DNA of 64,000 bases from Larimichthys crocea (taxonomy: Eukaryota; Chordata; Actinopteri; Sciaenidae): the NCBI RefSeq assembly GCF_000972845.2, contig NW_020853301.1, forward strand, positions 62,001 to 126,000, read 5' to 3'. Positions 10,602-20,485 of the stretch are shown piece by piece. A model generated the notes under the pieces. That model saw only the letters and a program-made list of their open reading frames with translations, did not search any database and was not told where the DNA came from. Positions within the stretch are counted from its first letter, which is position 1. Every line of letters starts with the position of its first letter. The translations under genes and the position numbers were made by a program.

Positions 10602-10695
10602 ATGGCGCTCGTTGGTCTGTCAATCAAGGACCTGCTAATGAAGATACGTGAGGCAGTTGTAGAGGTGACTGAAGTCGAATCCCAGAGATTCAGAG
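10602..10695 (+). CDS. Exon 1 of unidentified multi-exon gene (SAMD3-like?)
   Basis: ATG 10602 opens 31 codons (MALVGLSIKDLLMKIREAVV...) ending in a phase-1 donor, CAGAG|GTAAG, at 10696. The start has a good Kozak context and lies just after a CpG-rich promoter, so it is the natural N-terminus. The protein is helical and acidic here, with no signal peptide or membrane segment. Later exons have layout and sequence flavour reminiscent of the multi-copy teleost proteins annotated as sterile alpha motif domain-containing protein 3-like. That is recollection, not a search result, and I cannot see a SAM domain. Intron 1 is 2.7 kb and carries duplications and a probable DNA element. Confidence 0.55.
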
Positions 10696-10785
10696 GTAAG
10701 TTCACATTCAAACAGCAGTGTAATGTTAGTTGACAAAATGTTAAGGTTTTTAATGTCAGCGCGCTAGCTAATTAAACCGCAGCAG

Positions 10786-11346
10786 CTCCTGTGACATTTG
10801 ACACCGCTGAAAGTACCCTTGAACAAGAAGGCTTTTTGGCCAAACCGTATATCCTATCATTGAACCAGCTCACTGTGAGCATCCTGAGCTCTATATATTT
10901 ATGTGGCTAAAGTTAGGGAATGTGACTTTTAGAGCGATCAAAAGAAACTGGTATCTCTGCTTTTTTCCAGAAATTTTCCCGCCTTTTTTAACATGGCGGT
11001 CTATGAGGCTGTGGGCCTTATAGACCGTGGCGGTTATTTTGAAAGCCTTTTGTCTTGTCTATGTGTGTGTGTGTGTATGTGAGAGAGAAGGATAAAATGG
11101 CGGATATTCAAATTGTATTATTGACAGTCATTTTTATTATACAGAGAGTTCAATAAAGTTAATCACAGTCAGGCTTGGGAGGGGCAAGTTTTGGTTGCCA
11201 AGCAACCAGGGCCACGTGGAGCCCACCAATCAGAGCAGAGCAGTCAACCACAGGGCTCCTGAGACATTTGACACCGCTGAGAGAGAGAAAAAAGTACCCC
11301 TCAACAGGAAGGATTTCTGGCCAAACCATATATCCTATCATTGAAC
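10786..11346 (+). repeat. Direct duplication within intron 1 (about 95 bp, 470 bp apart)
   Basis: 10786-10878 and 11252-11346 share GACATTTGACACCGCTGA, AAGTACCC, GGCCAAACC and ATATCCTATCATTGAACCA; the second copy has an extra GAGAGAGAAAA insert. This is a diverged segmental duplication or two copies of one short repeat. Confidence 0.75.
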
Positions 11347-11772
11347 CATTTGAACCAAATCGTTTTAATACCTTGTCTTTATCGGGAAACTTTAGCTCAT
11401 TTAACATTTCTTAATCATCACTTGAGCAGCTATTTGCTTGTTATGAGTAAAATTCTCCTCCTTATTAAGCATTTTTAAAATGTTAAAAGAAAATTAGGGT
11501 AAAAGCATTAGTTTCCAGTTAAAGCTGAGATTTTAAGCAGTCATATTTTTTTGTTTTATGTAACTAAAAAAAAAGAAAATCCTCCTCCTTATCACCCACT
11601 GAGCCTTGGTTAATTTCTTCTAGGTCAGTCTAGGTCACCACAATTTGCTATTTCATCCAATTAATTTTTTTCTTAAAACAGCTGAACTGTCCCCTGACTC
11701 ATTGTTGATTCCCTTGCTCACACCAATAATAAATAATTAACTTAAAGGGGTAATAGTAGTGGTAATATACTT

Positions 11773-13229
11773 TACATATCGTCAGCCTAATAGCATATCT
11801 CATTTTTTCAGGTTTTTGGTAAAGAAGAAAAAACACCTTTTTTTCAGTAAGAACTTTTTATTTATATGTTAATGGTGACTCCCACCAGATTTTTGAACAA
11901 GTTTGAAATAAAAAAATAGACACAATAACTTTTGCATAACATATAAAACTGACTTGTGCAAATCTTGCAGGGAACTCAATTTGACTTAGGCAGTTTTTAT
12001 AAAAAAGTTAAACCATCAAACATGTTTCCAAAGTTGTTTTACTTGCCTTAACATAACCTGGTCATTTAACTTTTATCTTAACCAATGTTAAGGCCTAACT
12101 TTAACTAAGATTTTGCCTTGGTGAGGCAGGTTGTTATAGTAGTCATGGACCATTCTTGGTAGTACCAGCTTCATGGACATTGGGGTCACCTGGTTTTCTA
12201 CCTGGTCTACCTGGTTTCTACCTGATGTTTGTGATGTAGGCCCCAGATAACTTCATGAAGTTGTTGTGGTACAACTGGGTGACCTTGTATGGGGATGGGT
12301 TCAGACGTGCAGTTTCAAAAATGACAATGTAATCACGTGGCGTGTAAATGTCTTTCCTGATACAGCATTCAATGCAGCTATGCATGGAGTCACACTCCAT
12401 TTGTGTGTGCCCTGCAACCAGAATTTTTTGTTAAATAGTGATATCATGCTTCATGGTCAGATCAAGGCATGGTCCAACACCGATTCTGATAGCCGCAGTC
12501 ATCACTCCAGACTATGACTTTTTTTAATATTTGAGTTGGCCTCTAAGACTGACTCAAAGTGTTTGAATTGCAGATGGGCAAAAACTCGCTGCTGAGGGAG
12601 CCCTCATGCTCCTCCCAGGGGTAACAATAGCCATCTGTGTTACCCAGGTTGAAGCAAGTAAAGTTGTGCATCTGCACCAACACATACTTTCCGTGGTATG
12701 AACACAGAGTACAGAGCTAAAATAAATGCTAAATATCAAACTATTAAACACTCAACAGCAGTGTTGAATTTTTTAACAGTCTACAGAATATCTACTCAAA
12801 TCAAGAATTTTGTTCATATATTTATAGCTAGCATTATTTTAGCAAACAAAATGTAACTGATGCAGTGTATAGAACGTTTGAGAAATATGAATTAGCTTAC
12901 CTGATGGATCAAAGATGAGAGTTAATGCTTCACTTATGCTAAGATGAGCGTTGTTGTTCATGGGGGCGACCATTGTTGTGTAGCACAAAAACTGCTCAAG
13001 TCAATTTGAGATGACTTGGGCACATTTTTATATGCATCAAAAATGCCCAAGTCAACTAGATGACTAAGGCAGATAGTGTTTTTTGAATGTTACAAGCTTT
13101 CTGATTGGCTGAGGACATTGGTGATTACACAGGGTGGTGCAGCAGTGATAGAAGAGTAGAGTTAGGCCAATATCTCAATTTGGCAAAAAAATGAGTTAGG
13201 CAGAAATGCTATTAGGCTGACGATATGTA
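11773..13229. mobile_element. Probable DNA element with 24-bp inverted repeats
   Basis: 11773-11796 is the exact reverse complement of 13206-13229, and weaker similarity continues inward (CTCATTTTTT words on both arms). The 1.4 kb between has no intact frame. Inverted ends of this kind fit a non-autonomous DNA transposon within intron 1. I could not define a target duplication, so the class is open. Confidence 0.5.
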
Positions 13230-13410
13230 TGTGGGGTGTGGTTTCTGAAATTGCTAAACTAAATGTATCGAGGAAATGCTAAATGTTGTAGAATTTTAAT
13301 TTTGCATGTCTAAGGTATCCTTAGGTCAGTGGACATAAAGCTAACATCTTTTTAGTTACTTTCTCGTCAAGTGTGCAGCTATTTAATCTCCCTCTGTTTA
13401 CTATTTTCAG

Positions 13411-13494
13411 ATAATGATGTGGATGGTGAAACAGTTGATTGTGGCCTCACAGAGAATATGATTGCCTGCTTGTTTCATGGATCTTTCAAGATCA
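13411..13494 (+). CDS. Exon 2 of the multi-exon gene
   Basis: Bounded by a pyrimidine-rich acceptor (TACTATTTTCAG, ending 13410) and a donor GTATGT at 13495. It continues phase 1 from exon 1 for 84 bases as an open frame (DNDVDGETVDCGLTENMIAC...). Reading past the donor meets TGA within about seven codons, which supports the donor. The content is acidic and unremarkable. Confidence 0.55.
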
Positions 13495-13582
13495 GTATGT
13501 CACTGTCAAGATGCTGATCATTGATGTGTCTGTCTCAACTAGCATACATGGCATATGTCTCTGAGGCGTAAATTCAAATCAG

Positions 13583-13695
13583 AGCGTGCCCCCCTAGTTG
13601 ACAACGATGAAGTGAGGTTACGTAAGAAGTTTTGCCGCAAGACATCAGCGCAACCTGGAGAAACTGCAAGAACCAGTCTGAGTTATCTGTCCAAG
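13583..13695 (+). CDS. Exon 3 of the multi-exon gene
   Basis: The open frame (RAPLVDNDEVRLRKKFCRKTSA...LSYLSK) ends exactly at a donor, AAG|GTCAGT (13696), in phase 0. The frame-compatible acceptor is AAATCAG ending at 13582, although its pyrimidine tract is weak. The alternative CTCAACTAG acceptor (ending 13542) is out of phase with exon 2. The segment is basic and lysine/arginine-rich, in contrast to exon 2. The exon is convincing, its left edge less so. Confidence 0.45.
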
Positions 13696-13841
13696 GTCAG
13701 TGGTGCACACCTTGACGAAAAAGAAAGCAACTGTATCCAACCTTGTACCACATTCTGTTAAGCTCAGTTGAATTTGTGAGCCACTTAGGTTGTGGCTCAG
13801 ACATTAGGGCAAGGACACCGTTAACAGGATGTTAATGTTAT

Positions 13842-14044
13842 ATGGTAAATGGACTGTACTTATATAGCGCCTTTCTAGTCTTCCGACCACTCAAAGCGCT
13901 CTACACTTCATATCTCATTCACCCCATTCACACTCTGATGCTACCGTGCTACACTTCGGCATGCAGACCGGAGGAGCCGGGGATCGAACCGCCGATCATC
14001 TGATTAGTGGACGACCCGCTCTGCCTGTGAGCCACAGCCGCCCC
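13842..14044 (-). mobile_element. tRNA-derived SINE (intron 3)
   Basis: On the minus strand it starts GGGGCGGCTGTGGCTCACAGG, with box A-like and box B (GGTTCGATCCCC) promoter words. It ends with the family tail TTTGAGTGGTCGGAAGACTAGAAAGGCGC...CATTTACCAT. Same family as 23311-23634, but shorter because of an internal deletion. Confidence 0.9.
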
Positions 14045-14100
14045 GTAATGGACATAATGGTTCCTGTTTTGAGTCGCATGTGTATTTGAAGTCTCTTTAG

Positions 14101-14307
14101 GCATCAAGTGTTCTTGGTGAGGATCCATCCTCCACTGATGCTCACGTGAAGGTGTTACATAGCCAGTACCAGAAGATGCATCCAGACCCCATGATTGTAC
14201 AAGACCGTGTGCAGCAAACCTTTGCATGGCGGCAAAAGGAGATAGCAGATGGCATGACTGTGGAGGAAACCGTCAAGAAATACCCTTTTATAAGGACACC
14301 GGCTGTG
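14101..14307 (+). CDS. Exon 4 of the multi-exon gene
   Basis: Acceptor TCTCTTTAG ends at 14100 and donor GTAAGT starts at 14308. The 69 codons are open, in phase 0 on both sides, and match the phases of exons 3 and 5. The protein reads HSQYQKMHPDP...VQQTFAWRQKEIADGMTVEETVKKYPFI. The last part (WRQKEI...GMTVEETVKKYP) resembles the W/R-rich helix followed by '...KYPFL' found in teleost SAMD3-like proteins, which is the main reason for the tentative family hint. No catalytic motif is visible. This is the best-supported exon of the gene. Confidence 0.65.
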
Positions 14308-14462
14308 GTAAGTGAAAATGCATCAAAAAGTGATAGCTGGGATCCTTATCCATATAATGTAATTAAGTAATGACAGTTAATTTCAAGGGTTTTATGGCAT
14401 GAAAAGTTACATGTAGCTTGGACTCGGATACTAAATAAATCTCATACATTTTTCACCTGTAG

Positions 14463-14923
14463 TTGTACAATGAGTTGGAATGGATCCATCCAGCAATAGG
14501 AAACGTGTGTCAGCGATTTAATGAAGGCTTCAGCTGTATTGTATCCAGCGCCGGTCCTGGGCACATTTGCGCCCCTGGGCGAACCCCCCCCCCCCCCGCC
14601 CTAACGGATCGCCCGTGCGCCCCTTGATGCGCCATGCGCCCCCATCGGTCTGTCCGACGCCCCCCTCTGCCTTGTCGACACCCCGCTCCCGGGGCGCCCG
14701 CTCCGCTAACTTAATGAGCGGTATCGAAAATTACCGAGGTTTTTTGCTTTTTCGGGCGTTCGTGCGCCCCCCACGGAGAATGCGCCCTGGGCGGCCGCCC
14801 ACATTGCCCATAGCTAGGACCGGCCCTGATTGTATCCAAGGTTCTCAATCTGGCTCGAGGGAAATCTCCACTGTCTAAACTCTACCTGGAAGCAAGACAA
14901 GAGTCTCACGGAGGATCTACAAG
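14463..14923 (+). pseudogene. Exon 5, interrupted by a MITE
   Basis: Acceptor TTTTCACCTGTAG ends at 14462 and donor GTACTG starts at 14924. The frame runs LYNELEWIHPAIGNVCQRF... to CIVS, is broken by a 283-bp element (14546-14828), and resumes in the same frame after one target-site copy with KVLNLARGKSPLSKLYLEA. Without the insert the exon would be 170 bases with no stop and a phase consistent with exon 4. As it stands, the insert introduces GC-rich sequence with stops, so the allele should encode a truncated protein unless the insert is spliced out. Confidence 0.65.
14546..14828 (-). mobile_element. hAT-type MITE, GC-rich, 8-bp target duplication
   Basis: Termini CAGCGCCGGTCCTGG (14546-14560) and CTAGGACCGGCCCTG (14814-14828) are near-perfect inverted repeats. 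The 8 bp before (ATTGTATC, 14538-14545) are repeated exactly after (14829-14836). The interior is very GC-rich (a C run at 14587-14598, GCGCCC words) with no frame. An 8-bp duplication with CAG...CTG ends fits hAT elements. A second, one-ended copy in the opposite orientation is at 26667. Confidence 0.9.
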
Positions 14924-15217
14924 GTACTGATTAAATAATAAAAATAAATTAATTAATCAAACTTGTGTGTACAAATATAATTCACTGTTAACATATTTTC
15001 TTTTTAAATGTGTTGTTTAACATTATTGGATGGATACTCAACTTGTTTTCTATCTTGATGAATAACAGTTTTAACTAATTTTTGGGTCTTCTTCATGTTC
15101 GCATTATATTGACTATTAAGTTGCAGAATTTGGAAAATACATTTCCAGAAAAAATGTTGGAAATAGAACAAATGCTATTATTTTGTATATCTTATGTCTT
15201 GTAGATATTGACTTCAG

Positions 15218-15284
15218 AGCAGCCCTCATCTTTCTGCCATACATCTTCAAGGAGAACATTGATTGCTTTATTACTCTTGGAGAG
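15218..15284 (+). CDS. Exon 6 of the multi-exon gene
   Basis: The open frame (AALIFLPYIFKENIDCFITLGE) ends at donor GTATGT (15285). The phase from exon 5 fits an acceptor TTCAG ending at 15217. The stronger-looking acceptor CTTGTAG ending at 15204 adds IDF but puts a stop in the joined frame. The hydrophobic LPYIFKEN core is reminiscent of teleost SAMD3-like proteins. The left boundary is uncertain. Confidence 0.5.
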
Positions 15285-15384
15285 GTATGTCTATCCTGCA
15301 AGCATCTTTTGTTCATCGCACAACACAAAATATACCTGACAGACCCACTGATTTAAGGATACGCCTCAGTTGTAACTGAAGACA

Positions 15385-15665
15385 TAGGCACATAAAGATC
15401 TGGGTACATATTTGCAAATGTTTTATAGATTTTTTAGTTCACAGATCTGTGTACACATTTACAGATCGCAGTACACTTGAAAATCTGAATACAGATTTGT
15501 AGATTATTTTTTACCCACTGTCAAATCTCATTACACCCACACATATTCTAAATACACATTTGCAGATTCTTGTACCATTCACAAATTTAATTACGCATTT
15601 ATGAATTTTGTCACACATTTACAAATCTGATTACACTCACACCGATTGAGATACGCATGTGCAGC
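15385..15665 (+). repeat. Degenerate minisatellite, about 30-bp period
   Basis: Repeated words of the form ACACATTTACAAATCTGATTACAC recur about eight times with heavy divergence, in the intron between exon 6 and the LINE. Confidence 0.65.
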
Positions 15666-15859
15666 TCTTTTGCTACTATAATGGCTCCATGCATACTGTA
15701 AGTGGTAAGTAAAGTGATAACGATGATGTGCTGAATACTGTCTGGATGGTCCCATATAATTGTTAGCCTTCAACCATTATTCAATTACCCAGTAAATTAC
15801 GTTTTCAGTACTATCATAAACTCAATTTGAAAACAATATTTTTTTAAAGTGTAAATAAA

Positions 15860-18800
15860 CCGACTCATTGTCTGAACCACACTCTTGATCTTGTTCTTTC
15901 ATATGGCATTGAAATTGATAATATAATAGTCTTCCCACAGAATCCTCTTCTGTCTGACCATTTTTTAATAACCTTTGAGTTCATACTACCGGACTATAAG
16001 CCTTTGTGTAGAAGCTTCTACAGCAGATGTTTATCTGATAGTGCTGTAGCCAAATTTAAGGAAGTGATTCCTTCAGCATTGAATCAAATGCCATGTCTAA
16101 CTGTAACAGAGGACTTGTCTACTTCCCTTAGCCACCCACAAATAGACCATCTTGTTGATAGTATTACAGGCTCATTACGGACAACTCTAGACTCTATTGC
16201 ACCTCTGAAAAAGAAGATAATTAAACAAAGAAGGCTAGCACCATGGTATAGCCAGCAGACTCGTAAATTAAAGCAAGAGGCACGTAAATCTGAACGCAAA
16301 TGGCGTGCCACTAAACTGGAAGAATTTCATCTAGCCTGGCAAGATAATCTCAAAACATACAGGAAGGCTCTCCGTAATGCCAGAGCAGCCTATTACTCTT
16401 CTTTAATTGAGGAGAATAAGAACAACCACAGGTTTCTCTTCAGCACTGTAGCCAGGCTAACAGAGAATCACAGCTCTACTGAACCATCTATTCCTTTAGG
16501 TCTAAGTAGCAATGACTTCATGAGCTTCTTTAATGATAAGATTATAACTATTAGAGACAAAATCCATCACCTCTTGCCCTCAACAGGCATTGGAATCTGC
16601 ATTCTGATACAGCAAGTTTTGAAACAGCGTGTAAACCGATATGTATTTAGACTGTTTTTCCCCATCGACCTTCATCAAATAACTTTAATCATTTCTGCAG
16701 CTAAGCCGTCATCCTGTCTCTTAGACTCCATCCAACCAGGTTGCTCAAGGATGTTTTACCTGTAGTTAGTAATTCGTATTGGTATGATTAATCTGTCTTT
16801 ATTATCAGGATATGTACCAAAGTCCTTTATGGTAGCTGTAATTAAACCTCTTCTTAAAAAGCCCACTCTAGACCCAGAGGTCTTAGCCAACTACAGACCG
16901 ATATCAACCTTCCCTTTCTGTCTAAGATACTGAGAAAGTGTAGCTAATCAGCTGTTTGACTTTCTCATAACAAGTCTATTTGAGGATTCCAGTCAGGATT
17001 TAGAGTGCATCATAGCACAGAGAGACCGCATTAGTCAAAGTTACAAATGACCTCCTAATGGCATCAGACAAAGGACTCATCTCTGTACTTGTCCTGTTAG
17101 TCTTAGTGCTGCATTTGACACCATTGACCATCAAATTCTTTTACAGAGACTGGAACATCGAATTGGCATCAAAGGAACCGCCCTAAGCTGGTTTAAATCG
17201 TACTTTTTAGATCGATCTCAGTTTGTTCACGTCAATGATGAATCCTCCATGCAGACCAAAGTTTGTCATGGGTCCCACAAGGTTCTGTACTTGGACCACT
17301 TCTATTCAGTTTATATTATGCTTCCTTTAGGGAACATTATTAGGAATCACTCTATCAATTTCATTGTTATGCTGACGACACCCAATTAATTTACGATCAA
17401 GCCTGATGGAACCAATCAGTTAATAAACTCCAAGCATGCCTTAAGGATATAAAAGTTGGATGACCTACAAATTTTGATGTTAAATTCAGCCAAAACTGAA
17501 GTTCTTGTAATTGGACCCAAACACCTCAGAGAAACTCTCTTTCTAGAGACTTAGTTACTTTAGATGGGATCACCCTGCCTCCAGCTCACTGTAAAGAATC
17601 TTGGAGTTGTTTTTGATCAGGATTTGTCCTTTAACGTCCACATAAAACAAATTTCGAGGACTGCATTCTTCCACTTACGTAACATCGCTAAATCAGACGC
17701 ATTGTCTCTCAGGCAGAGATGCAGAAAAACTAGTCCACGCATTTGTTACTTCAAGGCTGCTATTGACTCTTTGTTATCAGGCTGCTCTAATAAGTCTCTT
17801 AGGACTTTGCAGGTTATTCAGAATGCTGCGCACGTGTTCTGACAGGAACCAAGATCAGAGATCACATCTCTCCCATTTTGCTTCCTTGCATTGGCTACCT
17901 ATTAAATCTAGAATGAAATTTAAAATTCTTCTCCTTACTTACAAAGCTCTTCATGGTCAGGCACCATCTATCTAAAAGAGCTCATAATACCTTATTACCC
18001 TCTAGAAACATCGCGCTCTCAGGACGCTGGGTTCCTTGTGGTTCCTATAGTTTCCAAAAGTAGATTGGGAGCCAGAGCTTTCAGCTATCAGGCTCCTCTT
18101 CTGTGGAACAAACTACCTTTCTGGGTTCGGGAGGCAGACACGGTCAACACCTTTAAGATAGACTTAAGACTTTCCTTTTTGATAAAGCCTAGTTAGGGCT
18201 GGCTCAGGTCATCCCTTAGTTTAGCTGCCATAGGATTACACTGCCGGGGGACCCCAGAGGGGTATGCCTAGCCAGGCACGGTATTGGTGTTGAAGAGCAC
18301 ACATCTCCACCGAAAACACCTCCTCCCCTCTCAAATAGAGTATATTAATAATAATATATTATATATATTTCTCTATCTCTCCTCTCTATATATAATCTAT
18401 ATCCTATATCTCTCCATATTCTCCTATCTCTCCTCTGTGGGACATGTCTCATTAATGCATGTACTAACCAAACTTCCCCGGAGTTTCTGTGCTCTGTCGT
18501 CCAGCAGGTTCTCGTGGATCGTGGCTGCTGCTGTGATCCTGCATGACGCCCACTACATATATTATTACTGTCATTATTACTACCATATCTATTACTGTAA
18601 TCATTTTTATCATTCATTATAATTCATTGTCATTTTATCAGTCATTGTACAATATGTTTGTGTTGATTTGTCCTGTACACGTGACATCCATTGCACGTCT
18701 GTCCGTCCTGGGAGAGGGATCCCTCCTCTGTGGCTCTTCCTGAGGTTTCTTCCACATTTTTTCCCTGTTAAAAGGGTTTTTGTGGGCAAGTTTTTCCTCA

Positions 18801-18917
18801 CTCGAACCGAGGGTCTAAGGACAGAGGGTGTCACTCCCTGTACAGATTGTAAAGCCCTCTGAGGCAAATGTACTTTGTGACTTTGGGCTATACAAATAAA
18901 ATTGATTTGATTTGATT
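15860..18917 (+). mobile_element. CR1/L2-group LINE inserted in the last intron
   Basis: Contains the last part of an endonuclease domain (15862), a linker, RT, a long 3'UTR (18190-18900) and a TTGAT-type tail (18896-18917). The 3'UTR carries CT/TA-rich sequence at 18360-18435 and the conserved GGGCTATACAAATAAAATTGATTTG end. Same family as 59465-62026. It lies between exon 6 and exon 7 of the host-like gene, in sense orientation. Confidence 0.92.
15862..18190 (+). pseudogene. LINE ORF2 (endonuclease end plus RT), frameshifted
   Basis: The first block (to 16765) has the HTLDLVLSYG endonuclease C-terminus, then a basic linker (APWYSQQTRKLKQEARKSER; AYYSSLIEENK) typical of this group. The RT follows in broken frames: [19 protein letters not shown] (16846s), [13 protein letters not shown] (17116s), YADDT with catalytic codons at 17368-17379, then [16 protein letters not shown] (17590s), LHWLPIKSR (17886s) and [12 protein letters not shown] (18103s). 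At least six frame changes relative to the intact copy at 60254-61459 make it inactive. Confidence 0.9.
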
Positions 18918-19029
18918 TAAATGCTCTTGTTTGAAAGGATAAAGTACAGTTACACTTACATTGTGTGGCCTGAACTCCACATCATGTTAATCTGATTTGC
19001 TTGTCTTTTTTCCTTTTGGTTTTGAATAG

Positions 19030-19303
19030 AGTGATCCTGCCACTCCATACCAACTATCCAGTTGATGGATCGAGACTGGAAAATGGCCTTTACCAGGAGA
19101 GCTCCGAATGCTGTGAAAGTGGATGGCATCGAGTTGTGTCACAGCTCAGCAATTGACGAAGGAATCATCTCTGCTTTCTGTGCTTACTTTGTGTTCAATT
19201 TAACATTTCCACGACACCTGAAGAACACACTGATGTTTCTCCAAAGGCACATCACCAAAATAGTTGTGGATGGTGAGAAGCCTCTGCCAATAACTGTCAC
19301 CAG
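19030..19303 (+). pseudogene. Exon 7 (last recognised) of the multi-exon gene, frameshifted
   Basis: The acceptor TTTTGGTTTTGAATAG ends at 19029. The phase-0 frame SDPATPYQLS stops at TGA 19063-19065, but a frame offset by one base runs from 19062 as DRDWKMAFTRRAPNAVKVDGI...FCAYFVFNLTFPRHLKNTLMFLQRHITKI. The joint PYQL/MDRDW looks like one exon with a 1-base deletion. The ending meets a GC-type donor (CAG|GCAAGT, 19304) or reads on to TGA at 19323. The offset can be a real frameshift or a sequencing error. Alternatively the true acceptor is the CCAG at 19055-19058. Confidence 0.5.
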
Positions 19304-19332
19304 GCAAGTAAACCTCCTCTATTGACTCAACC

Positions 19333-20008
19333 ATGCCTCATCTATACCAATGCTCCAAATGCTCAAGGAGAACATTCACCTTTATGAAACTAATTCAGCA
19401 CATAGGACTTATTCCTGCCCATGAAGCTAAATTCTCTATTACATGCAGACTTAATGACTGCAAGTCAACATTTACAAAATATGAGTCTTTTAGACGACAT
19501 GTGTATAGGAGACACAGAGACAGAGTTTTATGTCAATGCAATGACTGTGATGGAGATGAAGATGTGGTGGCCTCTGAGGATTCTGATGAGCCTGGGATGG
19601 ATTCTGTCACTGAAAATCCTCCCTCTATGGATGAACTGTTACTCCATTTCAGAGAATCACAACATTTGTAATGTAGATTTTACAGACAAAGCTATCCAAC
19701 GTGTTTCTGAAGTTAGAGTCAACAATGTCAAGTATGCTGTCAAAGATGTATTTGTCATAGATGTATTGCATTCAGAGAGAATTCCACTGTTTTGGCGACT
19801 CAAGTACATTTTGAACATCGATACCTTGTGGATCCTTTGTGGTAAAATGTTGGTTCTTCTGTCATATGACTGTCACTTTCATGCATACAGTGTAAAGGTT
19901 GATGGAGAATGGACTTTACTAAAACCAGGCGATGAAATGGACTTCCAAGTACTTGACACTTATTCTGTGGATAACAGTTTGTATGTCACACTTCGACATA
20001 GTATTTAA
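19333..20008 (+). pseudogene. C2H2 zinc-finger ORF abutting a second domain (two frames)
   Basis: ATG 19333 opens 112 codons. C-x2-C at CSKCSRRTFTF plus a following histidine, then CRLNDCKSTFTKYESFRRHVYRRH, a clear C2H2 finger with RH-x3-RRH, then CQCNDC and an acidic S/E/D-rich tail ending SMDELLLHFRESQHL. A different frame then runs from about 19665 to 20008: NVDFTDKAIQRVSEVRVNNVKYAVKDVFVI... ending in SLYVTLRHSI. Both halves resemble the N- and C-terminal parts of a repeated teleost zinc-finger family of unknown function, so the middle has probably been deleted. A TTACTCCATTTCAG acceptor-like site sits at the join (ending 19651), so splicing is an alternative. Confidence 0.5.
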
Positions 20009-20040
20009 AGATGTACAAAATTAACATGCGAAAATGTTAG

Positions 20041-20111
20041 ATCTTCTGTCAGTGAGTGTCAAGTGTTATTTTCATGTATGCAGTTTTAAGGTTGGTGGAG
20101 AATGGACTTGC
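20041..20111 (+). repeat. Diverged copy of the preceding coding segment
   Basis: Repeats 19856-19920 with several indels (TCTTCTGTCA...TTTCATG.ATACAG...AAGGTTG.TGGAGAATGGACTT). It appears to be a local tandem duplication of the domain end. Confidence 0.6.
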
Positions 20112-20246
20112 CTGCAATGGACAATTTTACATTGTTTAAAGTTAAATGGAATTGAAATATGAAAATAAAAAATACATTCTGATAAATTTAAAAATCATTT
20201 GTGTTTTGTATAATGTAGATACACAAAAAAATCAGAAATAAATAAT

Positions 20247-20485
20247 GGTACTATAATGTACCCTATAAAGGCCAATTTTGTACCCTTTTTAAAGGTCCAT
20301 TTTTGTACTTCAAAATAAGGGTACAAAATTGCCACCAGAGGTACAAGATTGGTCTTTGTAAGGTACAAACCACAAGGGTACAAATAAGTACTCAGTGTCA
20401 AGGGTACAAAACTGTGCCTTCTGCCCCAGTGACAAGCCATTGTACCCTTAAAGGTACAATTATGTACTTTATTTTCTGAGAGTGT
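20247..20485. mobile_element. MITE-like repeat rich in GTACC/GGTAC words
   Basis: Dense short inverted GTACC/GGTAC words, with a right end which read in reverse is CACTCTCAGAAAATAAAGTAC. That end is familiar from many fish genomes as a non-autonomous DNA repeat. Superfamily not determined. Confidence 0.6.

Noticed and set aside
12218..12517. Overlapping frames on both strands in intron 1 as an exon
   Set aside because: No matching splice sites in phase with exons 1 and 2, and the region lies inside the inverted-repeat element.
15385..15665. Possible CRISPR-like array of spaced repeats
   Set aside because: The repeats are degenerate, with no constant repeat/unique spacer pattern, and the context is a vertebrate intron.
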